From a bacterium (lineage in GTDB: Bacteria > Spirochaetota > JAHITG01): 35,416 nt of DNA. The stretch is from the NCBI GenBank assembly GCA_028711675.1, contig JAQTRT010000003.1:1-35416 (forward strand), written 5' to 3'. The position numbers and the translations under genes were made by a program. A model generated the notes under the pieces. The model did not search any database. It saw only the letters and a list, made by a program, of their open reading frames with translations, and was not told where the DNA came from. This document shows, piece after piece, positions 1 through 9,440 of the stretch (position 1 is its first letter; every line of letters begins with the position of its first letter).

Positions 1-150
1 ATAATAAAAATTTTCAGCTTCGTCCCTGCTCAACCGTAACATCTTCAGAGCAATAATACGGAATCCATGCTTCTCCAGACGCTGTATGATCTCTCCCATG
101 TTCCCGGTCCTGATTGCATTGGGTTTTATGATAACTAAGGTGCGTTCCAT
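1..150 (-). CDS. ndk: Nucleoside diphosphate kinase, N-terminal 50 aa, truncated by window edge
   Basis: Reverse complement from ATG at 150 reads MERTLVIIKPNAIRTGNMGEIIQRLEKHGFRIIALKMLRLSRDEAENFYY, open to the window edge; ERTLxIIKPxA start and RLSxxEAxxFY are typical of Ndk. Absent from the ORF track because it has no stop in the window. Confidence 0.93.
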   Translation of the reverse strand, partial: MERTLVIIKPNAIRTGNMGEIIQRLEKHGFRIIALKMLRLSRDEAENFYY

Positions 151-156
151 AAGTCA

Positions 157-1149
157 TTATACCATCAACTGGGTTATACAGGCTACGGAAACAATATCAT
201 CCGGTACGCACCCGCGGGAAAGGTCATTAACAGGCTTGTTTAAACCCTGCAGGATAGGGCCAAAAGCCTCGGCTTTGGCCAGATACTGGGTTAGTTTATA
301 ACTGATGTTCCCTGAATCCAGGTCAGGAAAGATCAGGACATTGGCCTTGCCGGCCACTTTACTCTCTCCGGCTTTTTTCTTGGCCACTCTCGGCTCAAGA
401 GCTGCATCTCCCTGTAATTCCCCGTCAGCCAGGATATCCGGCCTTCTCACTTTTAAAAGATTATACGCTGTTACGACCTTGTCCACCCTGGGATGCTTAG
501 CGCTTCCTTTGGTGGAAAACGAGAGAAAAGCCACGCGCGGCTCGCACCGGAACAGTTTCACCATGGATTCAGCTGTCGTGAGGGCGATATCACAAAGCTG
601 CTCCGCATTAGGGTCAGGAACGACTCCGCTGTCAGCATACAGGAAAAGCCCCTGCTCACCGTACGGGCAATCCGGGACGATCATGACAAAAAAACTCGAG
701 ACAGTCTTGATCCCGGTCTTGGGCCCTATCACCTGGATAGCGGCCCGCACCAGGTCTGCGGTTGTGTTCATGGCTCCGGCCACCATGCCGTCCGCAAAAC
801 CGGCTCTTACCATCATGGCGCCGAAATAAAGTTCATTGGCCATAGTCTGCCGGCTTAAATCAAGGGAAATATTCTTTTCTTTCCTTAAAATATAGTATTC
901 CTGAACGAAACGTTCGAAATGTTCGCTTTTCCCGATAGAACTGATCTCAACCCCTTCAAGATTAACTTTCAGTTCTTTTTCCTTTTTCCGGATAAAATCC
1001 GGATCACCGCACATAAATAGTTTTTTCACCAGCCCCTGCTTCATCAGCTTTTCCGCGGCAAAATACATCCGGTCTTCCTTATATTCCGGCAGAATGATGG
1101 TCTTCGGATTCTTTTTTACCTGGTCTTTGATATGTTTATTGAAATCCAT
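157..1149 (-). CDS. pta: Phosphate acetyltransferase (PTA_PTB family, short form)
   Basis: 330 aa; KNPKTIILPEYKEDRMYFAAEKL, ADGMVAGAMNTTADLVRAAIQVIG, LQGLNKPVNDLSRGCVPDDIVSVACIT are characteristic of Pta. Confidence 0.93.
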   Translation of the reverse strand: MDFNKHIKDQVKKNPKTIILPEYKEDRMYFAAEKLMKQGLVKKLFMCGDPDFIRKKEKELKVNLEGVEISSIGKSEHFERFVQEYYILRKEKNISLDLSRQTMANELYFGAMMVRAGFADGMVAGAMNTTADLVRAAIQVIGPKTGIKTVSSFFVMIVPDCPYGEQGLFLYADSGVVPDPNAEQLCDIALTTAESMVKLFRCEPRVAFLSFSTKGSAKHPRVDKVVTAYNLLKVRRPDILADGELQGDAALEPRVAKKKAGESKVAGKANVLIFPDLDSGNISYKLTQYLAKAEAFGPILQGLNKPVNDLSRGCVPDDIVSVACITQLMV

Positions 1150-1153
1150 AATA

Positions 1154-1645
1154 TTATCGGTTTAACTTTTTCCTTAAATTTTCTATCACAATCTCCGGGA
1201 CATATCCCGAGACATCTCCTCCGAACCGTACTACTTCCTTGACCAGTGTGGAACTGATGAACGAGTATTTCTCGCTGGTCATCAGGAAGATCGTATCGAT
1301 CTCAGGAGCCAGTTTCTTATTCATAGCCGCAAAGGCAAATTCATAGTCAAAATCCGTTACAACCCGCATACCCCTGATGATCACATCCGCTTTAACCTTT
1401 TTCAGATAATTGATCAGTAATTCATCAAAAGAATCAATAACAACATTATCCAGGTGGTCCAGGCTGTTTTTCAGGAACGATACCCGCTCCTCTATGGTAA
1501 AAACAGGATCCTTATGGCTGTTCTTGGCAACAGCAACGATCAATTTACTGAAAATACTCGATGCACGCGTGATAATATCGATATGCCCGTACGTGATCGG
1601 ATCAAAAGTTCCCGGATATACCGCGATTTTATCCCGTTTTTCCAT
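1154..1645 (-). CDS. coaD: Pantetheine-phosphate adenylyltransferase
   Basis: 163 aa; YPGTFDPITYGHIDIITRA, IIRGMRVVTDFDYEFAFAAMNKKL, SEKYSFISSTLVKEVVRFGGDVSGYVP. Confidence 0.97.
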   Translation of the reverse strand: MEKRDKIAVYPGTFDPITYGHIDIITRASSIFSKLIVAVAKNSHKDPVFTIEERVSFLKNSLDHLDNVVIDSFDELLINYLKKVKADVIIRGMRVVTDFDYEFAFAAMNKKLAPEIDTIFLMTSEKYSFISSTLVKEVVRFGGDVSGYVPEIVIENLRKKLNR

Positions 1646-1657
1646 AAAATATGTAAG

Positions 1658-1685
1658 AATATATTGTTTTAAATAACATTGTCAA
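1658..1685 (-). promoter_or_regulatory. Sigma70-type promoter for coaD-pta-ndk
   Basis: Minus strand TTGACA (1685-1680), 16-nt spacer, TATATT (1663-1658) just upstream of coaD. Confidence 0.6.
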
Positions 1686-1761
1686 TAGTTTTTTACGAAA
1701 CCGACAAGAACATAATAAAAATACCGCAATAAATCAACATCTGCCACCAATCTATCCTCAT

Positions 1762-4700
1762 TTATCTGATCGTAAAAAAATCATCCTCCGGAAAGGAGAG
1801 CATCAGTTTTTCCCCCTGTAAAACAAAAAAACCGGGCCTGTAATATCTGCCGCTTAGCTTGGCTTTTAAAATAAAATAAATGTTATAATGCCCCTTTTTC
1901 AGCTCGGGAATGGGGAAAACAAGCTTCTCCTCCTGTCTGATCACACCGTAGTTCAGATTGGGCTTGATTTTATACAGATGGTAATCCTGGTAATTTTCCA
2001 CGTATTCGAATCCGGCCGGGATATAATCCACGATCTTGATGTTCGATAAATCTTTTTTGGAATTGATCCTTAAATGCACGATGATATCATCGCCGGGATT
2101 AAAGCTGGAACCCGCTCTTTTTAATTTACTGTAGTAATTCTCTCCCTCACTGATATATTTCAGACGATAATAACTTTTTTTAATCTTCAGGGACCTGTTG
2201 TTCTTTTTACTCATGGCGGGCTCAGGGATGATCCGGGTATACAGGCTCTCCTTCTGGCTTTGGTCAGGCATGATGGCATCCCATTCGATCTTAGCCGTGC
2301 CCGGATATAGTGGTTTGAACGACACAAGTATTTTTTTAGAGCCCAGGGCAGGGAGTCCGGCATATCTCCTGCTCTCGCTTCGGTACTTTCCGTTGATGAT
2401 GGTAAAAACAAATCTGCTCTTCACATCGATCTTCCTGTTGTTCCGGACCATGAAAGGGATAAACGCCTGGTCACGGAGGAATAAATAAGCCGGGACCCGG
2501 TAGCTCAACTGGTACTCGGCGGTATAGTTTTGAGGGATCCTGTTTAATCCAAGCTTCGTGTCATCCGTAAATCCCCACAGAACAACGTTCCAGGACCCGA
2601 AATTCTTCAGCACAAATTCGCTGACCAAAGGTACTCCTTTGCTGGTACTGAACAATTCATAATTATAAAGTGAATTGATCAGGTAATCGCTGTACAGGAG
2701 ATCGAATTTCTGCGGTTCCTCAGCCGGAGGCGCTGTTTTCTTGATCAACTGGCCCGGGAATATCATCCTGTCCTCAAGGGAAAGGTATAATTTATCATAT
2801 AAAGGATAGATATCCTGATTGTATAATTCCATATAGTTCCTGTTCAGGGTAAAAAAAAGCACAGCGGCTTTCAGCTCATGGTTCCAGTAATTAACGGGTT
2901 TGATACTGATCCTGTGAAAATTTGTATGATCGGACCTGTTCGAGATCACGGTATTAACTTTTAAAAACTTATTATAGTAAGGAACGCGGATTATGGTCTT
3001 CCGGCTGATGAGCTTATTCCTCTGATGGATGCTCACATACGCGAACACCTCCGGGGAGTACTGTTCATCCACAGGAAAATCAAAAATAGTAAAATTCTTC
3101 TCGGTAAAGTTCATGGTATTATGGAAGAAACGGATCCCCTCAAAGATAAGATTATACCAGCCTTTCTTGAATGGAAAGATAATGAGCAACTTGCCGATAT
3201 CACTGTACACATATTCTTTTTTATCCTGGATAATGACGATGTCATCCAGATGGCTGGGCGGTTCGATACCGTAAATATAGGATAACACCCAAAAAGAGGA
3301 CGAGGTCTGCACTTTATTATTATTCTTATCCAGCAGAAGAAAGGAGGCCCGGTAATATCCGGTCTTGTTCAAACGAAAAGTGATCTCGTTCTTGTCGGGA
3401 TCCAGGCTAAAGGTACGGATCAGCTTGCTCTTTCCCCCTTTCATATCCAGGATACGGTAGAGTTTCAGGGTCAAAGACCTGGGTCTGTCACGGTCATTCA
3501 GCCGGATCAGTTCATAATTAAGCGTGAGGGGATTTTCCACCTCGAACAGATTGCGTGAGGTGGTGATCCTCATGTCATAATCGGCCTGAAGGATCTTTAT
3601 CATCCTGTAATTAGCTTCCTTGAGCCCGTTGTTGCCCCTTGCTTTAATGACAAACTTCAATTCATAATTCCCGGTCCTGGCTGCTGACAGTTTCTTGATC
3701 TTGAACCTGACCTTCCCGGAGCCTGCCCGCTTCTTTAAAGTGTACAGGTATCTGAAATTCCCAGTGGAATTCAGTTCTCTCAGGAACACATCGCAAAAGA
3801 CATCCCCCTGGCGCAGAGGAGGACCGTACCGGCAGGCGATCGATGCCGTGACCTCAACAGGTTCGTCGGTATAATAAACATCCTTTTCCGTGGAGACCTT
3901 GATCTCGTATTCCGGAAAATTCTTCTTTAAAAGAACGAATGGCCGGCGCCGGCTGAAGTCCAGCCCTTTAACCTCAAGGTAGTACAAGCCGTCACTGAAT
4001 GAATCATCCAGGACGAAAGAATCGCTCACATACCCTGTCTCGATGTTCCGGAATTTTTTGCTTTTCACGGGAAGGGAATTACTGTTCAGGATCGAAATCT
4101 CCACCTCGGACAGGGAACGGTTATAATAATCAAAGAACTCCCTTTCTTTCAGCAGTATCACATAAAGCAGGTTCTCGCCGATGTAAAAATATTCTTTCGG
4201 AAAAATGATCTCTGTATACGGTTCAGGCCTTCGGGGATGGATCTGGTCTTCCCGGATGGAAAGCAAGTCCATCTGGTTGCTGTATACGGCGGTCAGGACA
4301 TAATCGGCCTTCTCCAGGCTGCAGTCATAAAAATAACCGCTATTCCGGGGGAGCGGAAGGAGATATTCTCCCTTCCGGATAAAAAGGTCATACCCGGAGA
4401 CCGGTATATCGGTTACTGTATCTACCAGGTAACTGCTGGCCTGGTCATTCAGAAGCCGGGTCACCAGCTTATAGCGGCTGATCAGGAGAAGGATGTTCGT
4501 ATTCCAAGTAGTCCCGGACAGGATCAACCGGTAAAATCCCCGGTCCAGATGAGAAAGAGGAAGATCATACCTGTATCGTGCCTGTTTGCGTAAGAGTCTC
4601 GCCCACAGGTTCCGTTCGATCCTCTTCCCCCTGATCACGCTTTTTCCTATGGTCTTTTCTGTATAAAGGGGTCCGTTCGCCATAAGGACAAGGGAGAACT

Positions 4701-4833
4701 GCAGCTCTTTTTCCGGACGGAACCCCAGCCGGATGATCTTTTTATCCGGGCTGTAAAACTTTAAAAGATTCTGACCGGATGAGATCAAAGGGAAAAAAAG
4801 AAGCAAAAATATAAGGATCGTTTTTTTCTTCAT
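1762..4833 (-). CDS. Secreted alpha-2-macroglobulin-like (macroglobulin-domain) protein lacking a recognisable thioester domain
   Basis: ORF 1762..4893; the likely start is the internal ATG at 4833 (MKKKTILIFLLLFFPLISSGQ, signal peptide) with GGAAGG just upstream. MG-like segments (VYYTDEPVEVTASIACRYGPPLRQGDV; PAYLFLRDQAFIPFMVRNNRK) and a C-terminal IVDYIPAGFEYV segment typical of the bacterial A2M C-terminus. No CxEQ motif. Confidence 0.6.
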   Translation of the reverse strand: MKKKTILIFLLLFFPLISSGQNLLKFYSPDKKIIRLGFRPEKELQFSLVLMANGPLYTEKTIGKSVIRGKRIERNLWARLLRKQARYRYDLPLSHLDRGFYRLILSGTTWNTNILLLISRYKLVTRLLNDQASSYLVDTVTDIPVSGYDLFIRKGEYLLPLPRNSGYFYDCSLEKADYVLTAVYSNQMDLLSIREDQIHPRRPEPYTEIIFPKEYFYIGENLLYVILLKEREFFDYYNRSLSEVEISILNSNSLPVKSKKFRNIETGYVSDSFVLDDSFSDGLYYLEVKGLDFSRRRPFVLLKKNFPEYEIKVSTEKDVYYTDEPVEVTASIACRYGPPLRQGDVFCDVFLRELNSTGNFRYLYTLKKRAGSGKVRFKIKKLSAARTGNYELKFVIKARGNNGLKEANYRMIKILQADYDMRITTSRNLFEVENPLTLNYELIRLNDRDRPRSLTLKLYRILDMKGGKSKLIRTFSLDPDKNEITFRLNKTGYYRASFLLLDKNNNKVQTSSSFWVLSYIYGIEPPSHLDDIVIIQDKKEYVYSDIGKLLIIFPFKKGWYNLIFEGIRFFHNTMNFTEKNFTIFDFPVDEQYSPEVFAYVSIHQRNKLISRKTIIRVPYYNKFLKVNTVISNRSDHTNFHRISIKPVNYWNHELKAAVLFFTLNRNYMELYNQDIYPLYDKLYLSLEDRMIFPGQLIKKTAPPAEEPQKFDLLYSDYLINSLYNYELFSTSKGVPLVSEFVLKNFGSWNVVLWGFTDDTKLGLNRIPQNYTAEYQLSYRVPAYLFLRDQAFIPFMVRNNRKIDVKSRFVFTIINGKYRSESRRYAGLPALGSKKILVSFKPLYPGTAKIEWDAIMPDQSQKESLYTRIIPEPAMSKKNNRSLKIKKSYYRLKYISEGENYYSKLKRAGSSFNPGDDIIVHLRINSKKDLSNIKIVDYIPAGFEYVENYQDYHLYKIKPNLNYGVIRQEEKLVFPIPELKKGHYNIYFILKAKLSGRYYRPGFFVLQGEKLMLSFPEDDFFTIR

Positions 4834-4928
4834 ACCTTCCAAAGGGATAATATAATTAAAAACAAAATCAAATATATTATCCCGGTGATCCAATTGACTT
4901 TAAAAAAATATTTAATACATATATATCC

Positions 4929-6308
4929 ATGGATTTACACGATGCGGAAAAGCTGGTAAGAAAGAATCTTTCCAAGGACATAGAGCAGATCACGGAAAAA
5001 TTCGCAGAACACGATTATGACATCTTCATTGTCGGAGGATTCATCCGGGACCTGATCCTCGGACGGAGCAAACCGGGGCAGGAGATGGACCTGGCTACAA
5101 ACGCCAGGCCTGAGGAGATAAAAAAGATCTTCCGTAGAACTATTCCCACCGGTATCCGGCATGGTACCATCACCCTCATCTGGGAGGAAAAAACCTATGA
5201 GATCACGACCTTCCGGGCAGACGGTAAATATACGGACGGCAGGCACCCGGATACGGTCCGGTTCTCAAAGACCATCGAAGAAGACCTTTCCCGCCGGGAC
5301 TTTACTATTAATGCCCTGGCCTTTGACCTGAGAAAACAAAGACTGATCGATCATCATGAAGGCCTGAAAGACCTGGAAGCCGGGATCATCCGCACTATCG
5401 GGAACCCGGATGACCGTTTCCAGGAAGACGGGTTGAGGCTCATGCGCGCCATCCGTTTTGCCACAGTCCTGAACTTCCGTATCGAAGAGAAAACCAGACG
5501 GAGCATCAGCAAGAACCTGTACATGCTGAGTAAAGTGGCCATGGAGAGGATCAAGGACGAATTCGTGAAACTCATGCAGGCGGAGAAGCCGTCCCAGGGT
5601 ATTGAATTCATGAGAAAGAGCGAAATGCTCAGAAAGCTCATTCCCGAATTATTGACGGGATTCGGTCTGCTCCAGAATAAATTCCATAAATATGACGTGT
5701 ATTATCATCTGTTATACTCCTGCGATGCCGCTCCCGGGGACAACCTGAACGTCCGCCTGGCCGCCCTGTTCCATGATGTCTGCAAGCCCGCGACCCGTCT
5801 GAATAAGGATGAAGCGAAGGAAGCTACGTTTTATAACCATGAGATATTAAGCAGCCTGGTGGCGAAAAAGATACTGAAGAGGATGAAATTCAGCAATGAA
5901 ATAATCAACAAAGTGGAAAAACTCATCGCCCTCCACATGTTCTATTATACGGACGAATGGACAGATTCAGCCGTCCGGCGGTTCCTGAGAAAAGCCGGTC
6001 TGGACCTCCTGGATGAACTTTTCGTCCTCAGAGAAGCGGACCGCATCGGGAACGGCACCAAGGAAGAAAAATCCAAACACCTGGAAGAGCTGAAGAAACG
6101 GATAAGAAAAATACTGGATGAAGAGAACGCTTTCTCTCTGAAACACCTGAAGATCAACGGCCAGGACGTTATGAGGATCAAAGGCATACCGCCGTCCCCC
6201 CTTGTGGGAAAGATACTTAATGCTATCATGGAAAAAGTACTGGAAGACTCATCGCTCAACACAAAGGAAAAGCTGGAAGAGCTTGTGAAAGAATATAAAG
6301 AATCATGA
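4929..6308 (+). CDS. CCA tRNA nucleotidyltransferase / poly(A) polymerase family with HD domain
   Basis: 459 aa; IVGGFIRDLILGR, MDLATNARPEEIK, RRDFTINALAFD, DGLRLMRAIRFA, LFHDVCKP (HD). Confidence 0.9.
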   Translation: MDLHDAEKLVRKNLSKDIEQITEKFAEHDYDIFIVGGFIRDLILGRSKPGQEMDLATNARPEEIKKIFRRTIPTGIRHGTITLIWEEKTYEITTFRADGKYTDGRHPDTVRFSKTIEEDLSRRDFTINALAFDLRKQRLIDHHEGLKDLEAGIIRTIGNPDDRFQEDGLRLMRAIRFATVLNFRIEEKTRRSISKNLYMLSKVAMERIKDEFVKLMQAEKPSQGIEFMRKSEMLRKLIPELLTGFGLLQNKFHKYDVYYHLLYSCDAAPGDNLNVRLAALFHDVCKPATRLNKDEAKEATFYNHEILSSLVAKKILKRMKFSNEIINKVEKLIALHMFYYTDEWTDSAVRRFLRKAGLDLLDELFVLREADRIGNGTKEEKSKHLEELKKRIRKILDEENAFSLKHLKINGQDVMRIKGIPPSPLVGKILNAIMEKVLEDSSLNTKEKLEELVKEYKES

Positions 6309-6350
6309 GGATGGGACAACGGGTCTTTATGAGCTGTCGTTCTCTTTAAT

Positions 6351-6498
6351 GGGGCTGTCCTAAAAGACGGTTAGATATTTCTTTAATGTCATTGCGGGAT
6401 TTTTTCTTAAAAACCGGGGCGATCCCCGTCTTTTTTAAGCATGAGATTGCTTCGCTCCGCTCGCAATGACATGCAATTGACTTTTCAGACAGTCCCCC
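6351..6498. mobile_element. MITE-like nested palindromic element
   Basis: Outer imperfect inverted repeats ggggctgtcctaaaag (6351-6366) / cttttcagacagtccccc; inner inverted repeat atgtcattgcg (6386-6396) / cgcaatgacat; central hairpin. The tgcttcgctccgctcgcaatgac arm resembles a dispersed GTCATTGCGAGC...GAAGCAATC repeat found in many bacterial genomes. No ORF. Confidence 0.6.
6406..6439. terminator. Bidirectional rho-independent-like hairpin between convergent genes
   Basis: cttaaaaaccggggcgatccccgtcttttttaag: GC-rich stem flanked by A/T tracts on both sides; lies between the 3' ends of the + gene (6308) and the - gene (6526). Confidence 0.6.
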
Positions 6499-6525
6499 TG
6501 AATCACCACACCTGAAGGTGCGGTG

Positions 6526-9138
6526 CTACTTTATCTGTTTCAAAAGAATTCTTAATTCGTCGATTTCATCCTTGTTCCCGCTTTCTTTACCCAGTTTCTC
6601 AAGGATACGGCCCATCCTGTCCACAAGTTCGCTCTTCACATTGTCCGTGTACCGGATACGGCCGGTCAGGACCTGCTGAAGCCCTTCCCGTATATCGTTT
6701 GCCAGGACTACTTTATTATTATAAAAAAGAAGGACCTTCTTCAAACGCGGGAGCTTTTCACCTTCGGGATAGAAAAAAAGGGATTGGAAGTAAATAAGCG
6801 AGGCCTCCACAGGAACCACGATAAGATTGCCGGTAACCACACGCCATGCTTTCTTTTTCCACATGTTCAGCAGTTCTGAGATATTGTTGTCCTCATTGAT
6901 CGCCGCATTGACCTGAAGCAGGTCCACCGGCTGTTCCTTATTGGTAAAAGTATAGATCACCAGATGGCCGTAGCGGCTGTTATCACACCCGGCCAGGAGC
7001 ATGCCGGTAAGGCTGCTGTGCCGGCTGGATTTAAACGGTATGATGTTCAGGAATTCCAGTTTCTCCTGGCCGTGAAGGCGGTTGATCATGTAATGGCTGT
7101 TGATCAGATTTTCCGTATCGTCCAGTATCTCGGAGGGAATATCCCACATATCTTCATTATGGTAAAGGGTCTCGGGCTGAGAGACGTGGTACCGGCACAG
7201 AATTTCTGCCTGGATCATGAACAGATCGGACGGATAACGGAAATGCTCCCTGAATTCCGGCCCCAGCTGGTTCAGGTTCCTGAACAAACCCGGGAAGGTC
7301 TTCTGATAGGAACGGATGATGGGATCCTTGTTATCCGTCACATACAGGTCCACACGGCCCGAATACGCATCAATGATGATCTTGACCGAGTTCCGGATAT
7401 AATTAAGGGAATCATTGTACATATCAGAATATGGAAATTTATCCGTGTAGGTACAAGCATCGATGTACCAGTACAGCCGTCCCTGCACCAGGACCAGGTA
7501 CGGATCATTGTCCAGCAGGAGGAAAGGCACCAGGCTTTTAGCGATCTCGATGATATTCCGTTTTATTATGAGCCGGCTTTTGACTGTGATCAGCCTTGAG
7601 AACAGAATCCTGAAATCAGACAAGTGCACGGCCATGAGAAGCTTTTTCCAGAACGTATCCAGAAGGATCCCGCCATTCCCTTGATAAACCGCACTGACAG
7701 GCGTGGAACGCTGCGGATAATCAAATTCTCTCACTTTGGTCCTGACGATCACATAATCCCTGGCCAATTCGCCAAAATAAATCTCCGGCCTGGTGACAGG
7801 AAGGTCCGGGAGCGTCTCAAGAGGCAGGTCTTTGATATAAAACGCGGGAAGCGAATCCCGGTCCTTGCTGCCCACAGGACTCATGACCAGTCCATAACCG
7901 TGCGTATACCGCAGATATTTATTCACCCAGTTCCGGTAGACCGGCGGCAGGTTATCACGGGACATCTCGCGGGCTGAAAGTTTCACCTCCCGGAGTTTTC
8001 CGCTGATCCTGTAACGGTCAATGTCCACATTATAAAAAAGGTAATAAGGCCGGAAACTCTGGAGCAAATTAAAGACGGTCTTGATCTGCCTGGGGTCCCA
8101 GATCTTGATATTGGAAATCACCTCTTTTTCCTGATTTATTTTTTTCATACTGAGACCGCTCTTGATGTCCCGGTCGATGTTCCTTACATTGTTCAGACGA
8201 TAGGCGATCTTTGTGAATTTGATTGTGTTCTCGATATATGGTTTTTCCTTTTCTATCTCATTAGGAACTATCACAAACTGCTGGAGCAGGAAAGGATATA
8301 TCCCTCTCAGGAATATCAGGATCAGCAGGATACCGGCCGGAAGGATGATAAGGATATTCCTGGGCCGTATGATCCAGTAAACCAGAGTAAAAGAAATGAG
8401 GAGAAAAAGGGAGAAAAAGAGATTATAGAAAGGAAGCCGGCCGTACACATCCAGATAAGAGGCGCCTTTGATCATCAGCCCCTGGTTAAACAGGACACTG
8501 AACCGGCTCAAATAAAAACCAATGGAAATATTGATCAGGACAAGGAAAAAGACCATACCGATATGGACCCTGACCGGATAAGCCGCACACAGACTGTTCT
8601 TATTAAAGGTCAACAGGCCTGAAAAAAAATAATACAGGATATTCCAGACCAGAAGAAAGAGGAAGAAAAAAAGGCTCCATGACTTTAAAAAATTATAAAG
8701 AGGGAGCTTAAAGACATAAAAACCGATATCCGTACGGAAAATCGGATCGTTCATATTGAATTTAACTGAATTAAGAAAATTAAGGACCTCTTCCCACCAC
8801 TGGGCCGGGATAATGGCGTAGATAAAGGAAACGATGAAGAGGCTGGTCAGGTTATTCAGGATAAAAAGAAGGCCCTTGAACTTTTTTATTTTTTTCTTGG
8901 CATTCCATTTCAGGACAAGGGAATTGAGGAACAGGAAAAGAAAAGAGAGTAAAAAAAAGAAGAGAAAGACCAGGAGTTTCACCCGGATCACTTTTATAAA
9001 CCTGCTGACATACCCCAGTGAATCGAACCAGAGGTAATCGACAAAAAAATTCTTTAAAAAGACCAGAAAGACAAGCGAAAAGACTGAAAAAGTAATAAGA
9101 AGAAGCCTGTTCTCAAGACGGTTCATTCTATTCTTCAT
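6526..9138 (-). CDS. UPF0182 family membrane protein
   Basis: 870 aa; multiple N-terminal TM segments, FFVDYLWFDSLGYVSRF, VNKYLRYTHGYGLVMSPV, LPDLPVTRPEIYFGE, conserved in UPF0182. Confidence 0.92.
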   Translation of the reverse strand: MKNRMNRLENRLLLITFSVFSLVFLVFLKNFFVDYLWFDSLGYVSRFIKVIRVKLLVFLFFFLLSFLFLFLNSLVLKWNAKKKIKKFKGLLFILNNLTSLFIVSFIYAIIPAQWWEEVLNFLNSVKFNMNDPIFRTDIGFYVFKLPLYNFLKSWSLFFFLFLLVWNILYYFFSGLLTFNKNSLCAAYPVRVHIGMVFFLVLINISIGFYLSRFSVLFNQGLMIKGASYLDVYGRLPFYNLFFSLFLLISFTLVYWIIRPRNILIILPAGILLILIFLRGIYPFLLQQFVIVPNEIEKEKPYIENTIKFTKIAYRLNNVRNIDRDIKSGLSMKKINQEKEVISNIKIWDPRQIKTVFNLLQSFRPYYLFYNVDIDRYRISGKLREVKLSAREMSRDNLPPVYRNWVNKYLRYTHGYGLVMSPVGSKDRDSLPAFYIKDLPLETLPDLPVTRPEIYFGELARDYVIVRTKVREFDYPQRSTPVSAVYQGNGGILLDTFWKKLLMAVHLSDFRILFSRLITVKSRLIIKRNIIEIAKSLVPFLLLDNDPYLVLVQGRLYWYIDACTYTDKFPYSDMYNDSLNYIRNSVKIIIDAYSGRVDLYVTDNKDPIIRSYQKTFPGLFRNLNQLGPEFREHFRYPSDLFMIQAEILCRYHVSQPETLYHNEDMWDIPSEILDDTENLINSHYMINRLHGQEKLEFLNIIPFKSSRHSSLTGMLLAGCDNSRYGHLVIYTFTNKEQPVDLLQVNAAINEDNNISELLNMWKKKAWRVVTGNLIVVPVEASLIYFQSLFFYPEGEKLPRLKKVLLFYNNKVVLANDIREGLQQVLTGRIRYTDNVKSELVDRMGRILEKLGKESGNKDEIDELRILLKQIK

Positions 9139-9227
9139 GATAGCTGAATATAATAAAAAAAATCGGAATTACAAGTGAAATATTTATCATTGCCATGATT
9201 AATTCTATATTTATTATTTAGATAAAA

Positions 9228-9366
9228 CCGCTAAGCCGCCAAAAAAAGTTATAAAGATTATAAAAATAAAGATAAATTTCCCATAAACCTTTACAGCCTT
9301 TAAAACCTTTTAAACTTTTACACCATTCCTTTTAAGCCTTTATTTCCTTTTTTTCCGCCTTAGCGG
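9228..9366. repeat. Intergenic period-9 AAAG/CCTTT inverted repeat element (copy A)
   Basis: Ends ccgctaagccgccaaaaaaag (9228-9248) and ctttttttccgccttagcgg (ending 9366) are inverted; interior has CCTTT units at a mostly 9-nt period. Confidence 0.6.
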
Positions 9367-9440
9367 CTCATCCTTATCTTTCTGCTGATTTATCGCTTGA
9401 CATTGGAATTAAAAACATTAAATATATTAACCTAATAAGT

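Noticed and set aside
305-829. 174-aa + strand ORF inside pta
   Set aside because: Antisense to a clearly conserved pta; no own motifs.
6964-7599. 211-aa + strand ORF inside the UPF0182 gene
   Set aside because: Antisense shadow of a conserved gene.
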